DNA of 64,000 bases from Enterococcus sp. 9E7_DIV0242 (GCF_002140975.2 NZ_CP147247.1:2454501-2518500); one strand, 5' to 3'. Shown: positions 17,631 through 26,841, counted from the first letter of the stretch. The notes: generated by a model from the letters alone, not told the origin. Made by a program: numbers and translations.

Positions 17631-19189
17631 AACATCGTCAACTTAAGAGAAACTCTGAAAAATAGCAGAGTTTCTCTTTTCTTTTTCCTCAGAACCTTTT
17701 ATAGTAAAAGAAAAGAGGTGATTCGAATGGCTGCTCCTTATCACAAACGATTCGATCTGATTTCTAACTCACTCACTTCTTCTCATTTCCATTCAATTGC
17801 TCGATTCCCAGATTCTCCTAACAGTTTTACTCGTACTCGTAAATTCCCCTTAAATGAAGTCATTTATTCGTTTCTTTTCAAACGTGGCCTTACGGCCACC
17901 ATGGAAGTCTATCACTACTTAAAGCGAAAGGGGTCCTCTGTAATGACATTATCCAAACAAGCATTTCTTTCACAACGAAAGAAAGTAAACCCTGAAGCGT
18001 TTCGATTTTTAAACTTACAGTATCTTTCTCATTTTTACACACAAGATACACCAAAAACTTGGCATAATTATCTTGTTTTCGCCATTGACGGTAGTCGAAT
18101 GGAAGTGCCAAATTCGAAAGAAAATCGCCTGTTTTTCAGTCAAAATGGCAATCGATTTGGTGAAACATCTGTACGAGCACAAACGAGTGGCTTAATGGAT
18201 GTGTTCAATGCCTTCCTGATTGATCTCCAGATTGATTCGCTTCATGTCGGTGAAAAAAATTTAGCGAAAAAGAATCTTCTTTCCTCAGAGTCAATTCCTT
18301 TTCAAGCTCCGCGGCTCGTACTTTTTGATCGCGGATACCCCTCACTGGATCTCATTCATTTTATTGAGAAACAGAAACTTAGCTACTTGATTCGAATCCC
18401 TTCGACGATTTATCAAAAGGAACGGGCACAACTGACCTCTCTTGATTCATCCGTTTTTTTGTCCTGTACGTATTCACGTTTAAGAACAATGAAACGAGTA
18501 GAGCCTGAACTCGCAAAAGACTTTGAGGCGAATAAGGGGATAATGACCCGTATGATTCAACTACCATTGGAAAATGGTCAAATGAATGTATTTATGACGA
18601 ATCTCCCAGCAACAATTACGAGAGAAGAAATTCTTGAACTTTATAAAAAACGTTGGGCAATCGAAAAACTCTGGCAGACAGTAAAAAACAAATTGAAAAT
18701 TGAACAGGTTTCAGGTAAAAGTCCAGTTTGTGTCTATCAAGATTTTTTAGCTCAAAGTCTTGTTTATAACATGGTTCAAGATGTGATGAGTCATTTAAAT
18801 CAGAAAGAAACAAAGAAAAAGATCAATGAGAATATAGCAATTGGCTTGTGGAAAGACCAGTTGATTGATATTGTCCTTGAAAAGGACGATAAGGAAAAGC
18901 TACTTCGGTTCAAAAAGTTGGAAGAAGACATACTACGAGCGGTTTATCTTCCTCGAGATCTCCAAAGGAACAAACGAAAATACAAACACCACAATAAATA
19001 TAAACAAAATCAAAAACCTAGTTTTTAAAAAAGCAGTCTTCATTTTATTCAGAGAGAAGCTTTTTTTTGCTTTTTTTCTTAGTTACTCCTTCAATTATCT
19101 AGTCAAGTACGCAATACGTGATTTTATACTCTCTTTACTAACAGATAGCTACGCTTTCTTTTTTCTCTATTCTTTAAGTTGACGATGTT
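17631..19189 (+). mobile_element. IS4-family insertion sequence, copy 1
   Basis: 1559 bp with 16-bp perfect terminal inverted repeats AACATCGTCAACTTAA. Flanking direct repeat ACCTACTTGGT (17620-17630 and 19190-19200) is the target duplication; because the end bases are symmetric it could be scored as 9 to 11 bp. A hairpin (GAGAAACTCTG/CAGAGTTTCTC) sits just inside the left end. Copy 2 has exactly the same length and at least one silent difference. Confidence 0.93.
17727..19028 (+). CDS. IS4-family transposase, copy 1
   Basis: 433 residues. DDE domain with FAIDGSRME, LFDRGYPS and the IS4 signature Y-(2)-R-(3)-E-(6)-K seen in YKKRWAIEKLWQTVK. The start is ATG 17727 after AAGAGGTG; the frame extends further left into flanking repeat and out of the IS, which is not coding. 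Intact, probably active. Confidence 0.94.
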   Translation: MAAPYHKRFDLISNSLTSSHFHSIARFPDSPNSFTRTRKFPLNEVIYSFLFKRGLTATMEVYHYLKRKGSSVMTLSKQAFLSQRKKVNPEAFRFLNLQYLSHFYTQDTPKTWHNYLVFAIDGSRMEVPNSKENRLFFSQNGNRFGETSVRAQTSGLMDVFNAFLIDLQIDSLHVGEKNLAKKNLLSSESIPFQAPRLVLFDRGYPSLDLIHFIEKQKLSYLIRIPSTIYQKERAQLTSLDSSVFLSCTYSRLRTMKRVEPELAKDFEANKGIMTRMIQLPLENGQMNVFMTNLPATITREEILELYKKRWAIEKLWQTVKNKLKIEQVSGKSPVCVYQDFLAQSLVYNMVQDVMSHLNQKETKKKINENIAIGLWKDQLIDIVLEKDDKEKLLRFKKLEEDILRAVYLPRDLQRNKRKYKHHNKYKQNQKPSF

Positions 19190-19267
19190 ACCTACTTGGT
19201 GTTTCTCAAATTTTTGTGAATTATCGACTTATTCCATAGGCACTACTTACTAAGTCGTCGTTTATTC
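19190..19267. repeat. Interspersed foldback repeat, right arm
   Basis: Runs from ACCTACTTGGTGTTTC to CGTCGTTTATTCG. Its reverse complement matches the left arm of the repeat at 17370-17504 (AATAAACG..., TTCACAAAAATTTG, ACACCAAGTAGG). Confidence 0.7.
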
Positions 19268-19275
19268 GTGAAATA

Positions 19276-19317
19276 GAAGCTGATCCAAAAGTCTAACAGA
19301 TTTTTTGGGTCAGCTTC
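19276..19317. terminator. Hairpin terminator between the IS4 site and the SDR gene
   Basis: Arms GAAGCTGA.CC/GG.TCAGCTTC with A and T runs inside. Likely terminator for the leftward SDR gene, whose stop is at 19460. The intervening 140 bp shows nothing else. Confidence 0.6.
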
Positions 19318-19459
19318 CTTATTCTTTCTATCAATGAATCCGCTCGCTTTTAATTCTGATAATACAAGTGACAACTGACCTGTGAAATTGGATTATTCTC
19401 CTAACAAATTTGTTTCTCAAGCAAGAATATTATTCTTTTGAAAACGACTCTTTGCTTAT

Positions 19460-20245
19460 TTATAATCCCTCTGGGAAATATTGCTTCAATGATTCTTTGG
19501 CCATTGCTTTCTCAGCTTTATCTGAAGCTGTGTTTCTCATTTTACGAAGAACTTTTGCGGCACCAGCATTAACACGCTTCTTGTTTTGTTCCATCCCTTT
19601 GATTGCAGCACTTACTAGATCATCCAAAGCCATGTCTCCAAAGGCTCCTGACAGATTCCCGCTTTCTAAATTGGTTTGGGAAACGAGCGGCGGAACAAGT
19701 TCCATTACATGAACGTTTTGTTTACCTCCATAGGCCAATTGATCCCGCAGTGCAGATGTAAACATTTGAACACCTGCCTTTGATGCTGAATAAGTTGGAT
19801 GCGGTGCTGAGCTGAGATATGCGAGTCCTGATGAAATATTTACGATCATTGCTTCGTTTTGTTTCAGTAATTGTGGAAGAAAAAGCTTATCGACGGTGAT
19901 TGTTCCTACTAAATTAATTTCGATTTCCGATAATAATGCGTCTAAATTTAGATCTGGATCTAACATGTTATGGGCCTTCATAATACCTGCTGAATTAATC
20001 ACGATATTCAAATTCGGTAAGTGGTTCGACAACCATTTTTGCAAAGCAACCAGCGATTGGCGATCCGCCACATCTGCTTGAAAGGTCAAAATTTCTGGAT
20101 ATTCTCTCTGAACGGCTGAAAGCCTATCCTTACTGCGCCCTAAAACAACTACCTTGTTTCCTCTTTTTGATAATTCTTTAGCAAGTGCCAAACCAATGCC
20201 AGATGTTCCACCAGTGATTAATATTTCATTATTTTTAAGTTCCAT
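19460..20245 (-). CDS. Short-chain dehydrogenase/reductase, DltE-like
   Basis: 261 residues with Rossmann motif TGGTSGIG (11-18), NSAG and catalytic YSASK, with Ser in NISSGLAY. It resembles the DltE/YvrD oxidoreductases of unknown substrate. GAGAGGA precedes the ATG. It is divergent from a TetR gene, with a palindrome between them, so it is probably the repressor's target; the substrate may be an aldehyde or ketone. Confidence 0.85.
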   Translation of the reverse strand: MELKNNEILITGGTSGIGLALAKELSKRGNKVVVLGRSKDRLSAVQREYPEILTFQADVADRQSLVALQKWLSNHLPNLNIVINSAGIMKAHNMLDPDLNLDALLSEIEINLVGTITVDKLFLPQLLKQNEAMIVNISSGLAYLSSAPHPTYSASKAGVQMFTSALRDQLAYGGKQNVHVMELVPPLVSQTNLESGNLSGAFGDMALDDLVSAAIKGMEQNKKRVNAGAAKVLRKMRNTASDKAEKAMAKESLKQYFPEGL

Positions 20246-20263
20246 TGTAAGGATCCTCTCTTA

Positions 20264-20314
20264 GTTACATTTTTATGTTTTTGTAACAAGGCAATCTTAA
20301 CGGAACAAGTTACA
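20264..20314. promoter_or_regulatory. Candidate TetR operator between SDR and tetR
   Basis: GTTACA (20264-20269) and TGTAAC (20282-20287) make a 24-bp palindrome with a 12-bp centre; a third GTTACA is at 20309-20314. Placement suits control of both divergent genes. Confidence 0.55.
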
Positions 20315-20352
20315 TAAGTCAAATATAGTATCTTGTGTGTTATACTCCTCTT

Positions 20353-20919
20353 ATGAAGATAATTAATCGTACACTCATATTAGAAACAGCTGAATTCTTA
20401 ATCGAGCAGCAGGGAATGAGGAAGACCTCGCTTTCACAAGTAGCAAAAGAACTAGGTGTCAGCCATGCTGCCCTTTATAAATATTTCGCAAATAAAGAGG
20501 ATTTGTGGACTTCCTTGGCCTTCGGCTGGTTAAATAAGGAACTTGCGGATGTTTTTCACTTTGATCCTCGTCCTTACGATTCAAAAGTTATGTTATTGCA
20601 TGATTGGCTGTGGACTTTGACCGAAAGTAAGAAAAAAGCCTACGATGCAAATCAAAAAATGTTCAAGCTATATACGACCTACATTGATAACAATCCAGTT
20701 GTTTTGAACAAACACCTACATGAGTTGAAAGAAAAAATTTCGGAGCTTCTCCACTATTCAAATGACATTGATCTTAGTACTGTTTTAGAGGCTTTTGCTG
20801 TTTTTTCAGCACCGTCCTTTGCGCATACTTGGGATTCTCATTTGCAGGAAAGATTTGAGGATGTTTGGAAGCTAATGTTGCCGGGATTAACAAGGCTGTT
20901 AGGCGAAGAAAGAGGCTAA
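20353..20919 (+). CDS. TetR-family regulator
   Basis: 188 residues. N-terminal TetR helix-turn-helix (KTSLSQVAKELGVSHAALYKYFANKEDL) and a C-terminal ligand domain with a WHG-like fold. The start at ATG 20353 lacks a clear ribosome binding site, and a TATACT lies only seven bases upstream, so the mRNA may be nearly leaderless. An in-frame GTG at 20335 is an alternative. Likely represses the divergent SDR. Confidence 0.85.
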   Translation: MKIINRTLILETAEFLIEQQGMRKTSLSQVAKELGVSHAALYKYFANKEDLWTSLAFGWLNKELADVFHFDPRPYDSKVMLLHDWLWTLTESKKKAYDANQKMFKLYTTYIDNNPVVLNKHLHELKEKISELLHYSNDIDLSTVLEAFAVFSAPSFAHTWDSHLQERFEDVWKLMLPGLTRLLGEERG

Positions 20920-20947
20920 CTCAAAAGTCGCCTCGTAAACAATAACG

Positions 20948-20984
20948 GGCAATAAAATCTGATCAACGAGTGGATTTTATTGCC
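20948..20984 (+). terminator. Terminator of tetR
   Basis: Perfect stem GGCAATAAAATC/GATTTTATTGCC followed by TCTTCTTT. The next 200 bp (20985-21193) contain no supported gene. Confidence 0.75.
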
Positions 20985-21193
20985 TCTTCTTTGGTGTGAT
21001 GAAAGCCAATCAAGAGTTTCTCCGCTTCCATATACAGGGGAAGAAAAAGTTCATTGAGAGATGGGACTTGTCTTTCTTGCACATAATTTTAGGAAATTGT
21101 GCGAGAGGATTAAGAGCTATGAAGGAAAGCTAGTGATTCAGTACCTCTTAAAATGATAAGTGACGCTGAACTTTCTAGATTCTACCAAAATAA

Positions 21194-21228
21194 GAGCCTT
21201 CCAAATTTTTTTGAGATTTGGAAGGCTC
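21194..21228 (-). terminator. Terminator of the enolase-superfamily gene
   Basis: Perfect stem GAGCCTTCCAAAT/ATTTGGAAGGCTC with T-rich flanks on both strands. Confidence 0.8.
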
Positions 21229-21278
21229 TTTTATCTTAATTAAGAAGCTTTTGGGACAGCCTCTGTTTCCTATTTTCT

Positions 21279-22478
21279 TTATGGTGTTACGATCGTTCCG
21301 TCCGGCGTGCGGCTTTGCGTCCATTCATGAGGTCTGTAAACAACCGGATATTCTCGGGCTGCCTCTTCATCAAAGGTCACACCGATCCCGGCTTCCTCTA
21401 TTGGATAAAAATAACCATTCTTCGGCTTTGGTATATTACCAAAAACCTTCTCTGCGTTTTCCTGAACCGGGATATTTTCCTGAATCGCAGCATTATGCAG
21501 GTGAATATTCAAGTGCGTATTGACCGCTAAACCAACAGGAGTAATATCAGAAGGTGTGTGCCAAGCCATTCGAATACCCATCGTGTCGCAAAAATGAGCC
21601 AGTTTCACTGCCGGTGTGATGCCTCCGATTTGAGAGACATGGGCACGCATGAAATCAATCTGACGGTTGATGACCAGCTCTTTCCATTCCATCGGATTAT
21701 TAAACAGTTCTCCTGTAGCGATCGGCGTAGTCGATTGACTGCGTAGCTGTTTCAACCATTCATTTTGATCCGGTGGTAAAATATCTTCTAAAAAGAACAG
21801 CTGATACTGCTCTGCTGACTTGGCGAACTGTAACGCCTGATTTGGATACAACCGTTCATGAACATCGTGGAGAATCTGGAAAGCATCCCCATATTTTGCC
21901 CGAATAGCTTCAAACATTTTCAATGTAGTACGCATATATTCCTGCTGATCGAAATAAGAACCTTCAAGCGGTGTCTCCGGTGTTTGCAGATTCGTAGGAC
22001 TTCCTCCATAAAAGCCCAGTTGACAACGGATATACTGATACCCTTCTGCACGAATCTGATCGATTTCTTTATATAAAGAGGCTAAATCCTCTGCTACTGC
22101 ATGGGTATAGGCCGGAATCGCAGTACGAGCTTTTCCTCCAAGAAGCTGATACAAGGGCATATCAGACAACTTCCCTTTGATATCCCACAACGCCATATCT
22201 ACTCCGGAAATCGCATTATTGGTCACAGGACCATTACGCCAGTAGGAATTTACATTCATCAGCTGCCAGAGATCCTCAATTGCATTCGCGTCTCGCCCAA
22301 CCAAGAGGGGCTTCAAGTACTCATCCACCACAGTCTTTACTGCCAGTGGTCGAAACTGGAAGGTAGCACAGCCTAAGCCGTGTACGCCTTTATTGGTTTC
22401 TACTTTTACAACGACCAAATTGTGACGATCCGGTTTGATCGCAAAGCTCTTCACATCTGTAATTATTGTCGGTGTCAT
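21279..22478 (-). CDS. Enolase-superfamily sugar-acid dehydratase (ManD/RspA-like)
   Basis: 399 residues. Enolase N-terminal capping domain followed by the barrel. Metal ligands fit the D-mannonate dehydratase family: [16 protein letters not shown] and TGELFNNP, with WHTPSD as a further catalytic His region. Members dehydrate D-mannonate or D-gluconate to 2-keto-3-deoxygluconate, though many have low or no activity and are called RspA. It is divergent from a beta-glucoside-type PTS permease, so it may act on an acid derived from that PTS sugar, but no kdg genes are near. Specificity unresolved. Confidence 0.82.
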   Translation of the reverse strand: MTPTIITDVKSFAIKPDRHNLVVVKVETNKGVHGLGCATFQFRPLAVKTVVDEYLKPLLVGRDANAIEDLWQLMNVNSYWRNGPVTNNAISGVDMALWDIKGKLSDMPLYQLLGGKARTAIPAYTHAVAEDLASLYKEIDQIRAEGYQYIRCQLGFYGGSPTNLQTPETPLEGSYFDQQEYMRTTLKMFEAIRAKYGDAFQILHDVHERLYPNQALQFAKSAEQYQLFFLEDILPPDQNEWLKQLRSQSTTPIATGELFNNPMEWKELVINRQIDFMRAHVSQIGGITPAVKLAHFCDTMGIRMAWHTPSDITPVGLAVNTHLNIHLHNAAIQENIPVQENAEKVFGNIPKPKNGYFYPIEEAGIGVTFDEEAAREYPVVYRPHEWTQSRTPDGTIVTP

Positions 22479-22580
22479 TTATCATCATCCTCAGTATCAT
22501 GTTTGTCTTACACAGGCTATTGAAACACGCCAACATGATCCTTGTCAATTTGGACTGAACATCCGCTCTCTACGCACATA

Positions 22581-22666
22581 AAACCAGTCCAATTAACTAA
22601 AGAAAACAATAAAAACACTTATACAAAAGCATTTATAATGAAATCACATCATTTTAGGACTGGTTT
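22581..22666. promoter_or_regulatory. Separated inverted repeat in the divergent region
   Basis: AAACCAGTCC (22581-22590) and GGACTGGTTT (22657-22666) are perfect inverted 10-mers 66 bp apart, with a further GGACTG at 22551. They could be two operator half sites for a looping regulator, or a stem. Confidence 0.45.
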
Positions 22667-22697
22667 CCAAACAAGAGAATTCATGCTATTATCAATC

Positions 22698-22712
22698 TTG
22701 TAAACGGAATCA
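22698..22712 (+). promoter_or_regulatory. cre site upstream of the PTS permease
   Basis: TTGTAAACGGAATCA matches the CcpA consensus WTGNAARCGNWWWCA at every position, 36 bp before the start codon. It implies carbon catabolite repression of the permease. Confidence 0.8.
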
Positions 22713-22748
22713 ATCGGCCGAATGAAATAAAGAAAAAAGGATGATTAG

Positions 22749-24572
22749 ATGAAACATGAACAAGCTGTCAATCAAATGATTCAGGCGATCGGCGGGAAAA
22801 GCAACATCAATAACGCGTGGCACTGCATGACCCGCCTCCGCTTCAACTTAAAAGATAAGGAACAAATCGATTACCAAACACTGGAAAAAATTCCAGGTGT
22901 TGTAGGAACGAAATACCAAAGCGATCAGTTGCAAATTGTCATTGGAACAACCGTAGCAGACTATTACGGTACCTTGGCAAAGCTGCTTGATTTAGACCAA
23001 CAAGAGGTGGTTGATACCCAAAAGAAAGGCTTAGTTTCCCTATTTATGGATACTGTCTCTGGTGTCTTTGGTCCAATCGTTCCGGCAATTGCAGGAGCAG
23101 GAATGATCAAAGGACTGACAGCTGGTCTAGTCGCATTGAACCTAATCTCTGCTGAATCACCTACTTATGTGGTCATCAACATGCTGGCTAGTGGTGTCTT
23201 TACCTTCTTACCATTTTTCGTTGCTGCCTCTGCTGCCAAAATTTTCAAAACCAATCAATATCTGGCAATTGCTATTGCTGCAACCTTGCAATTTCCGACA
23301 ATGACAGAAGCACTGGCCTCTGGAGATATTTCTCAGTTTTTAGTTTTTAACTTTTTACCAGTACCTGTCTTTAACTATGCCGGTACCGTTATTCCAATCA
23401 TTTTTGCTGTCCTATGCTTAAGCTATATTTATCGTTGGGTGGATAAGATTCTTCCAGAAGTACTAAGAACAGTCTTTACCCCTACAATTTCATTGTTTTT
23501 ATCCGGACTGTTGACGCTAGTTGTGATTGGTCCAATCGGTATTCATTTAGGCAATCTACTGGCGGCTGGTGTCAGCTGGCTGTTTTCTATTTCTCCTGTA
23601 CTTGCCGGTATCATAGTTGGTGCGATCCGTCCAATTGCCATTTTAACAGGACTCCACCATGCGATGACGCCTATCGCGCTGCAAAACTTTGCCAATCAAG
23701 GTTATGACATGTTGATGCCGATGATGTTCATGGCAAACATGGCAATCACCGGTGCAACTGCTGCAATGTACACAAAGGTAAAATCGAAAGAAGAAAAATC
23801 AATCATTCTTTCTTCTGCGGTTTCCGGTCTGCTGGGTATCACGGAGCCTGCATTATTCGGTGTCCTGACTCGTTATAAAAAAGCTTTCCTAGCAGCAACG
23901 ATCGGTAGCTCTGTTGCTTCGGCTTTTATTAGCTTTTTCGGGGTTCGTATCTATGGCTATATTTTATCCAGTATCTTCAGCTTACCGGCATATATCGGTG
24001 AATATTTCATCTTTGCCGTGTTGGGAATCATTTTGGCTTTAGGTTCTTCCTTTGCTATTGCTTACTTCCTTGTTCCTAAAGAGCAAGTCGACGGTGAAAC
24101 CTTTACCAATGAGCTGGAACTGACTGCGGTTACCGAAGGGACTTATCTCCCATTAGAAGATGTAAAAGATTCTGTTTTTTCAAGTAAAATGGTCGGCGAT
24201 GGCTTTGCTATGAAGTCTCTTTCAGGCGATGTTTTCTCTCCAATTTCTGGAAAAATAACGACTATTTTCCCAACAAAACATGCTATCGGTATCACTGCGG
24301 ACAATGGTCTTGAACTCCTGATCCACATGGGGATCGATACAGTCAGCTTAAACGGCAGCGGCTTCGAATTATTTGTAGAGGAAGGTCAGTCTGTCAACCC
24401 ACAAACCAAATTGGCCCATATTGATTTGCAATTACTGGCAGATGCACAAAAAGACGACACGATCATTGTTGTCGTGACCAATATGGATAAAGTGGCCCGC
24501 TTCAGCGGCGCTTATTCCCTAGAAGGCAGCCATCGTCCCGGTACTCCAATGGAGAAGGTTGTACTTATTTAA
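22749..24572 (+). CDS. bglP: PTS EIIBCA, beta-glucoside (BglP) family
   Basis: 607 residues with fused domains: IIB at 1-85 (phospho-Cys26 in NAWHCMTRLRF), IIC at about 105-440 with ten membrane segments and a GITEPALFGV motif, and IIA at about 475-607 with phospho-His in LLIHMGIDTV. It imports and phosphorylates a glucoside or related sugar using HPr-phosphate. AAGGA precedes the ATG. No phospho-beta-glucosidase or antiterminator is adjacent, and no RAT hairpin was found in the leader. Catabolite control is through the cre site. Confidence 0.9.
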   Translation: MKHEQAVNQMIQAIGGKSNINNAWHCMTRLRFNLKDKEQIDYQTLEKIPGVVGTKYQSDQLQIVIGTTVADYYGTLAKLLDLDQQEVVDTQKKGLVSLFMDTVSGVFGPIVPAIAGAGMIKGLTAGLVALNLISAESPTYVVINMLASGVFTFLPFFVAASAAKIFKTNQYLAIAIAATLQFPTMTEALASGDISQFLVFNFLPVPVFNYAGTVIPIIFAVLCLSYIYRWVDKILPEVLRTVFTPTISLFLSGLLTLVVIGPIGIHLGNLLAAGVSWLFSISPVLAGIIVGAIRPIAILTGLHHAMTPIALQNFANQGYDMLMPMMFMANMAITGATAAMYTKVKSKEEKSIILSSAVSGLLGITEPALFGVLTRYKKAFLAATIGSSVASAFISFFGVRIYGYILSSIFSLPAYIGEYFIFAVLGIILALGSSFAIAYFLVPKEQVDGETFTNELELTAVTEGTYLPLEDVKDSVFSSKMVGDGFAMKSLSGDVFSPISGKITTIFPTKHAIGITADNGLELLIHMGIDTVSLNGSGFELFVEEGQSVNPQTKLAHIDLQLLADAQKDDTIIVVVTNMDKVARFSGAYSLEGSHRPGTPMEKVVLI

Positions 24573-24605
24573 ACAAATACAAAAAAACTCGCTGTATTCA
24601 AATTG

Positions 24606-25112
24606 TTATTGTGTCAAATCAATTTTCTTTCCGACAAAGTAAATGATGAGCCCACCTACTGTCATAGACGCCAATTCCCCTAACCCAATCGTCAGCCAGT
24701 TAAAGAAAAATGGAGCTTGATACAAAAAGGTCAGCTGTCCGGCAATTGTACACATCGATAAAGCAAAAAGGATTCCTGTGATCGCCATCTTTATCTTTTG
24801 ATTTTTGATAGGCTTTGTTACTAGCCGACAAATCAGTAAGACAAGAAAGGTACAAACACTTCCAAATACCACATCGATCCAGCCAAGCGGTGAGGCCATA
24901 TTGGCAATCGCAACGCCCAAGGTTACTGCCAGGATATAACGCTTATTATACAGCGCCAAGTAATTAAACATTTCAGACAGACGTATCTGTAGCCAGCCAT
25001 AGCCAAACGGGGCCAATACAATCGTCAGGGCAACATAAAGACTCGTCACAAGCGCCATCTTGGTCAGCTCGGACACACTCCATGCCGTAGTACGGGTTTT
25101 CTCATTATTCAT
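24606..25112 (-). CDS. queT: Queuosine precursor transporter QueT
   Basis: 168 residues with about five membrane segments; QueT family (ECF-type S component, COG4708) with the conserved YGWLQIRLSEMFNYLALYN segment. It imports preQ1 or preQ0 for queuosine tRNA modification together with a general ECF module encoded elsewhere. The preQ1-II riboswitch immediately upstream supports the assignment independently. Confidence 0.93.
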   Translation of the reverse strand: MNNEKTRTTAWSVSELTKMALVTSLYVALTIVLAPFGYGWLQIRLSEMFNYLALYNKRYILAVTLGVAIANMASPLGWIDVVFGSVCTFLVLLICRLVTKPIKNQKIKMAITGILFALSMCTIAGQLTFLYQAPFFFNWLTIGLGELASMTVGGLIIYFVGKKIDLTQ

Positions 25113-25120
25113 TTGTCATT

Positions 25121-25192
25121 CTCCTTTAGGCTGCTCGCCTTGATGAACTGCGGCCAAAGGAAAGGCATAAGGCCATTGAAGTGCCGCAGTGC
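25121..25192 (-). promoter_or_regulatory. preQ1-II riboswitch
   Basis: Read on the minus strand: stem ACTGCGGC/GCCGCAGT (25183-25190, 25147-25154), a loop with pyrimidine tract CCTTTCCTTTGG, then hairpin AGGC-GAGCA-GCCT (25128-25140) and the ribosome binding site AAAGGAG (25121-25127), which can pair with the pyrimidine tract. This is the H-type pseudoknot layout of the COG4708 RNA in lactobacillales. Bound preQ1 would hide the ribosome binding site and stop queT translation. The loop holds an extra small hairpin compared with the usual form. Confidence 0.87.
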
Positions 25193-25210
25193 GATAAATC
25201 GCTAGTGTCT

Positions 25211-25240
25211 ATCTTACAATAAAACAAGTCCCTATTTCAA
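25211..25240 (-). promoter_or_regulatory. Promoter of queT
   Basis: TTGAAA (25235-25240, in the last codons of the SDR gene), 18-bp spacer, TAAGAT (25211-25216), then the riboswitch. Confidence 0.5.
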
Positions 25241-25987
25241 GAGCCAACCGCCATCAATAGGTACGATGGCTCCCTGTAAATAAGCTGAAGCTTCGCTTGC
25301 CAAAAACAAGGTCAGATCTGCGACCTCTTTTGGCTGCGCCCACCGCTTAAGCGGGGTCTCCTCCGCTACCCATTTTGCCATCTGAGCGTCTCCCGCAAAA
25401 TCAGCCGCATTCATGGGTGTCTGGATTGCACCAGGTGCAATCGCGTTCACATGAATCCCATCCTTGGCATAATCCAAAGCTAGCTGCTTTGTATAGCCTG
25501 CCAGTGCGTGCTTGGCGGCTGTATAAGCAGCACCGCCGCCACCTGCCACTAAGCTGGCAATCGATGCAGTATTGATGATCGTCCCACATTTATTTTCCAG
25601 CATGTGTGGCAACAGCAAATTCGTCAGATGAAACACAGCGGTCACATTAGTTGCCATGACCTTTTGCCACAGTTCTTCTGAGGTTTCCAAGGTCGGTAAA
25701 TAATCATCTAAAATCCCCGCGGTATTGATCAAGTACTCAACACGAGTGCTCTTCATCAGTATTTCTGCAACGATAGCTTTCATTTTTTCATGATCGGTCA
25801 CATCTAATTGGTAAAATGAAAATGCCGAATAAGCTTCTGCCAGCTGTTCCATCGCAGCTACCTGTTTATCCAGTCCAATCACTACTGCTCCCTGTACTAA
25901 GAATGCCTCTGCTTGCGCATGACCGATGCCGGAATTGGCACCGGTCAGTAAAACGACCTTGTCCTTGAATTCGGTGTACTGAATCAT
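25232..25987 (-). CDS. Short-chain dehydrogenase/reductase, FabG-like
   Basis: 251 residues with TGANSGIG, NTAG, catalytic Ser and YTAAK, and a C-terminal SAYLQGAIVPIDGGW typical of FabG-like SDRs. The ATG at 25987 overlaps the preceding DUF2829 stop as ATGA, so translation is coupled; a start 15 bases further upstream is less likely. NAD(P)-dependent reductase of unknown substrate; not a lipid-synthesis operon gene by context. Confidence 0.83.
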   Translation of the reverse strand: MIQYTEFKDKVVLLTGANSGIGHAQAEAFLVQGAVVIGLDKQVAAMEQLAEAYSAFSFYQLDVTDHEKMKAIVAEILMKSTRVEYLINTAGILDDYLPTLETSEELWQKVMATNVTAVFHLTNLLLPHMLENKCGTIINTASIASLVAGGGGAAYTAAKHALAGYTKQLALDYAKDGIHVNAIAPGAIQTPMNAADFAGDAQMAKWVAEETPLKRWAQPKEVADLTLFLASEASAYLQGAIVPIDGGWLLK

Positions 25988-26205
25988 TCCACGATTTTCC
26001 AATCATTAGCAAGGATATCACAAACCGTCGGCGCAAAGCTGGAAAAGCCTTCATCTGCCGTTTTGATCAGAAAATAAGGTGTTACAGGAGAACCGTCATA
26101 TACTTCTCCTTCTACCAACGTCACATACAGCTCAAAACCGCCCCAGCCTTCACGAATAATTTTCGCTCCTGCTTTTAATTCCGGTAAAATCTCTTCAAAT
26201 GTCAT
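25984..26205 (-). CDS. DUF2829 small protein
   Basis: 73 residues starting MTFEEILPELKAG, with the DUF2829 hallmarks K-x-I-x-R-E-G-W and a C-terminal NDWKIVE. The family is common in phages and Firmicutes; function unknown. AAGGAAG lies eight bases before the ATG at 26205, which decides against the longer upstream frame. It is coupled to the FabG-like gene. Confidence 0.82.
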   Translation of the reverse strand: MTFEEILPELKAGAKIIREGWGGFELYVTLVEGEVYDGSPVTPYFLIKTADEGFSSFAPTVCDILANDWKIVE

Positions 26206-26349
26206 CTTGTCAACTTCCTTTCCTAGTAAAAATTGCTCTGATGCGACTATAGCATACCTCCGAAAGAAATGAAAACTGTTGTTTAATCCTACCAACAGCA
26301 TCGTCTACGAAAAAACGATTGGACTGAATCCATCCATTCTATAGGCTGC

Positions 26350-26691
26350 TCAATCTAAATGCGTATGCTTAAAATCATCGGCGTATTTCAAGCCATAACC
26401 CAACAAGCGATCCATAAATATATGAATAAACAGAATCAGCCCTATATAAACCAATAGACTGTTATCTAGTGCCAGACCAAGAAATATTGCCGTGCTTGGC
26501 ACCACAAGATTATGTACGCTGTTATACGTCATTGCTCCAATCTTGCTATCTACGAGATAGCCAACCATGGAAAGATCCGGAAGAAACAGACAGAGAATCA
26601 AAACAAGCCACGATAAGTGAAAAACAGCAAAGTATAAATAAACTGTCAGTAGTAATAACGCACCATTTTCCAGTTTTAAAATTATTTTCAT
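26350..26691 (-). CDS. DUF4260 membrane protein
   Basis: 113 residues with three to four membrane segments and the LPDLSMVGY and HNLVVP motifs of DUF4260, ending in a short polar tail. Function unknown. It has its own leader and no obvious operon partner. Confidence 0.78.
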   Translation of the reverse strand: MKIILKLENGALLLLTVYLYFAVFHLSWLVLILCLFLPDLSMVGYLVDSKIGAMTYNSVHNLVVPSTAIFLGLALDNSLLVYIGLILFIHIFMDRLLGYGLKYADDFKHTHLD

Positions 26692-26779
26692 GTGTAAGTC
26701 CCCATTCCATATAATGTTCCTTCAACTGCGCAACCACTCATTCATTACATGATTTATACTACCTGTTTCCCGAAAAAAA

Positions 26780-26815
26780 GAAACGATTATGTCTCAACAG
26801 AAGCATAACCGTTTC
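26780..26815 (-). terminator. Terminator of pepV
   Basis: Stem GAAACG.TTATG/CATAA.CGTTTC followed on the minus strand by a long T run, 26 bp after the pepV stop. Confidence 0.8.
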
Positions 26816-26841
26816 AGTATAATCATTTTTGTTTTTAACGC

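Noticed and set aside
17523..17726. Extended N-terminus of the IS4 transposase into flanking DNA
   Set aside because: The extension crosses the IS end, and the flank differs at the second copy, so it cannot be part of the gene.
20999..21133. 44-residue plus-strand frame after tetR
   Set aside because: No ribosome binding site, no recognisable domain, and it lies between two terminators.
22749..24572. Antiterminator (RAT) control of bglP
   Set aside because: No hairpin overlapping a terminator was found in the 5' leader, and no BglG-type antiterminator is adjacent.
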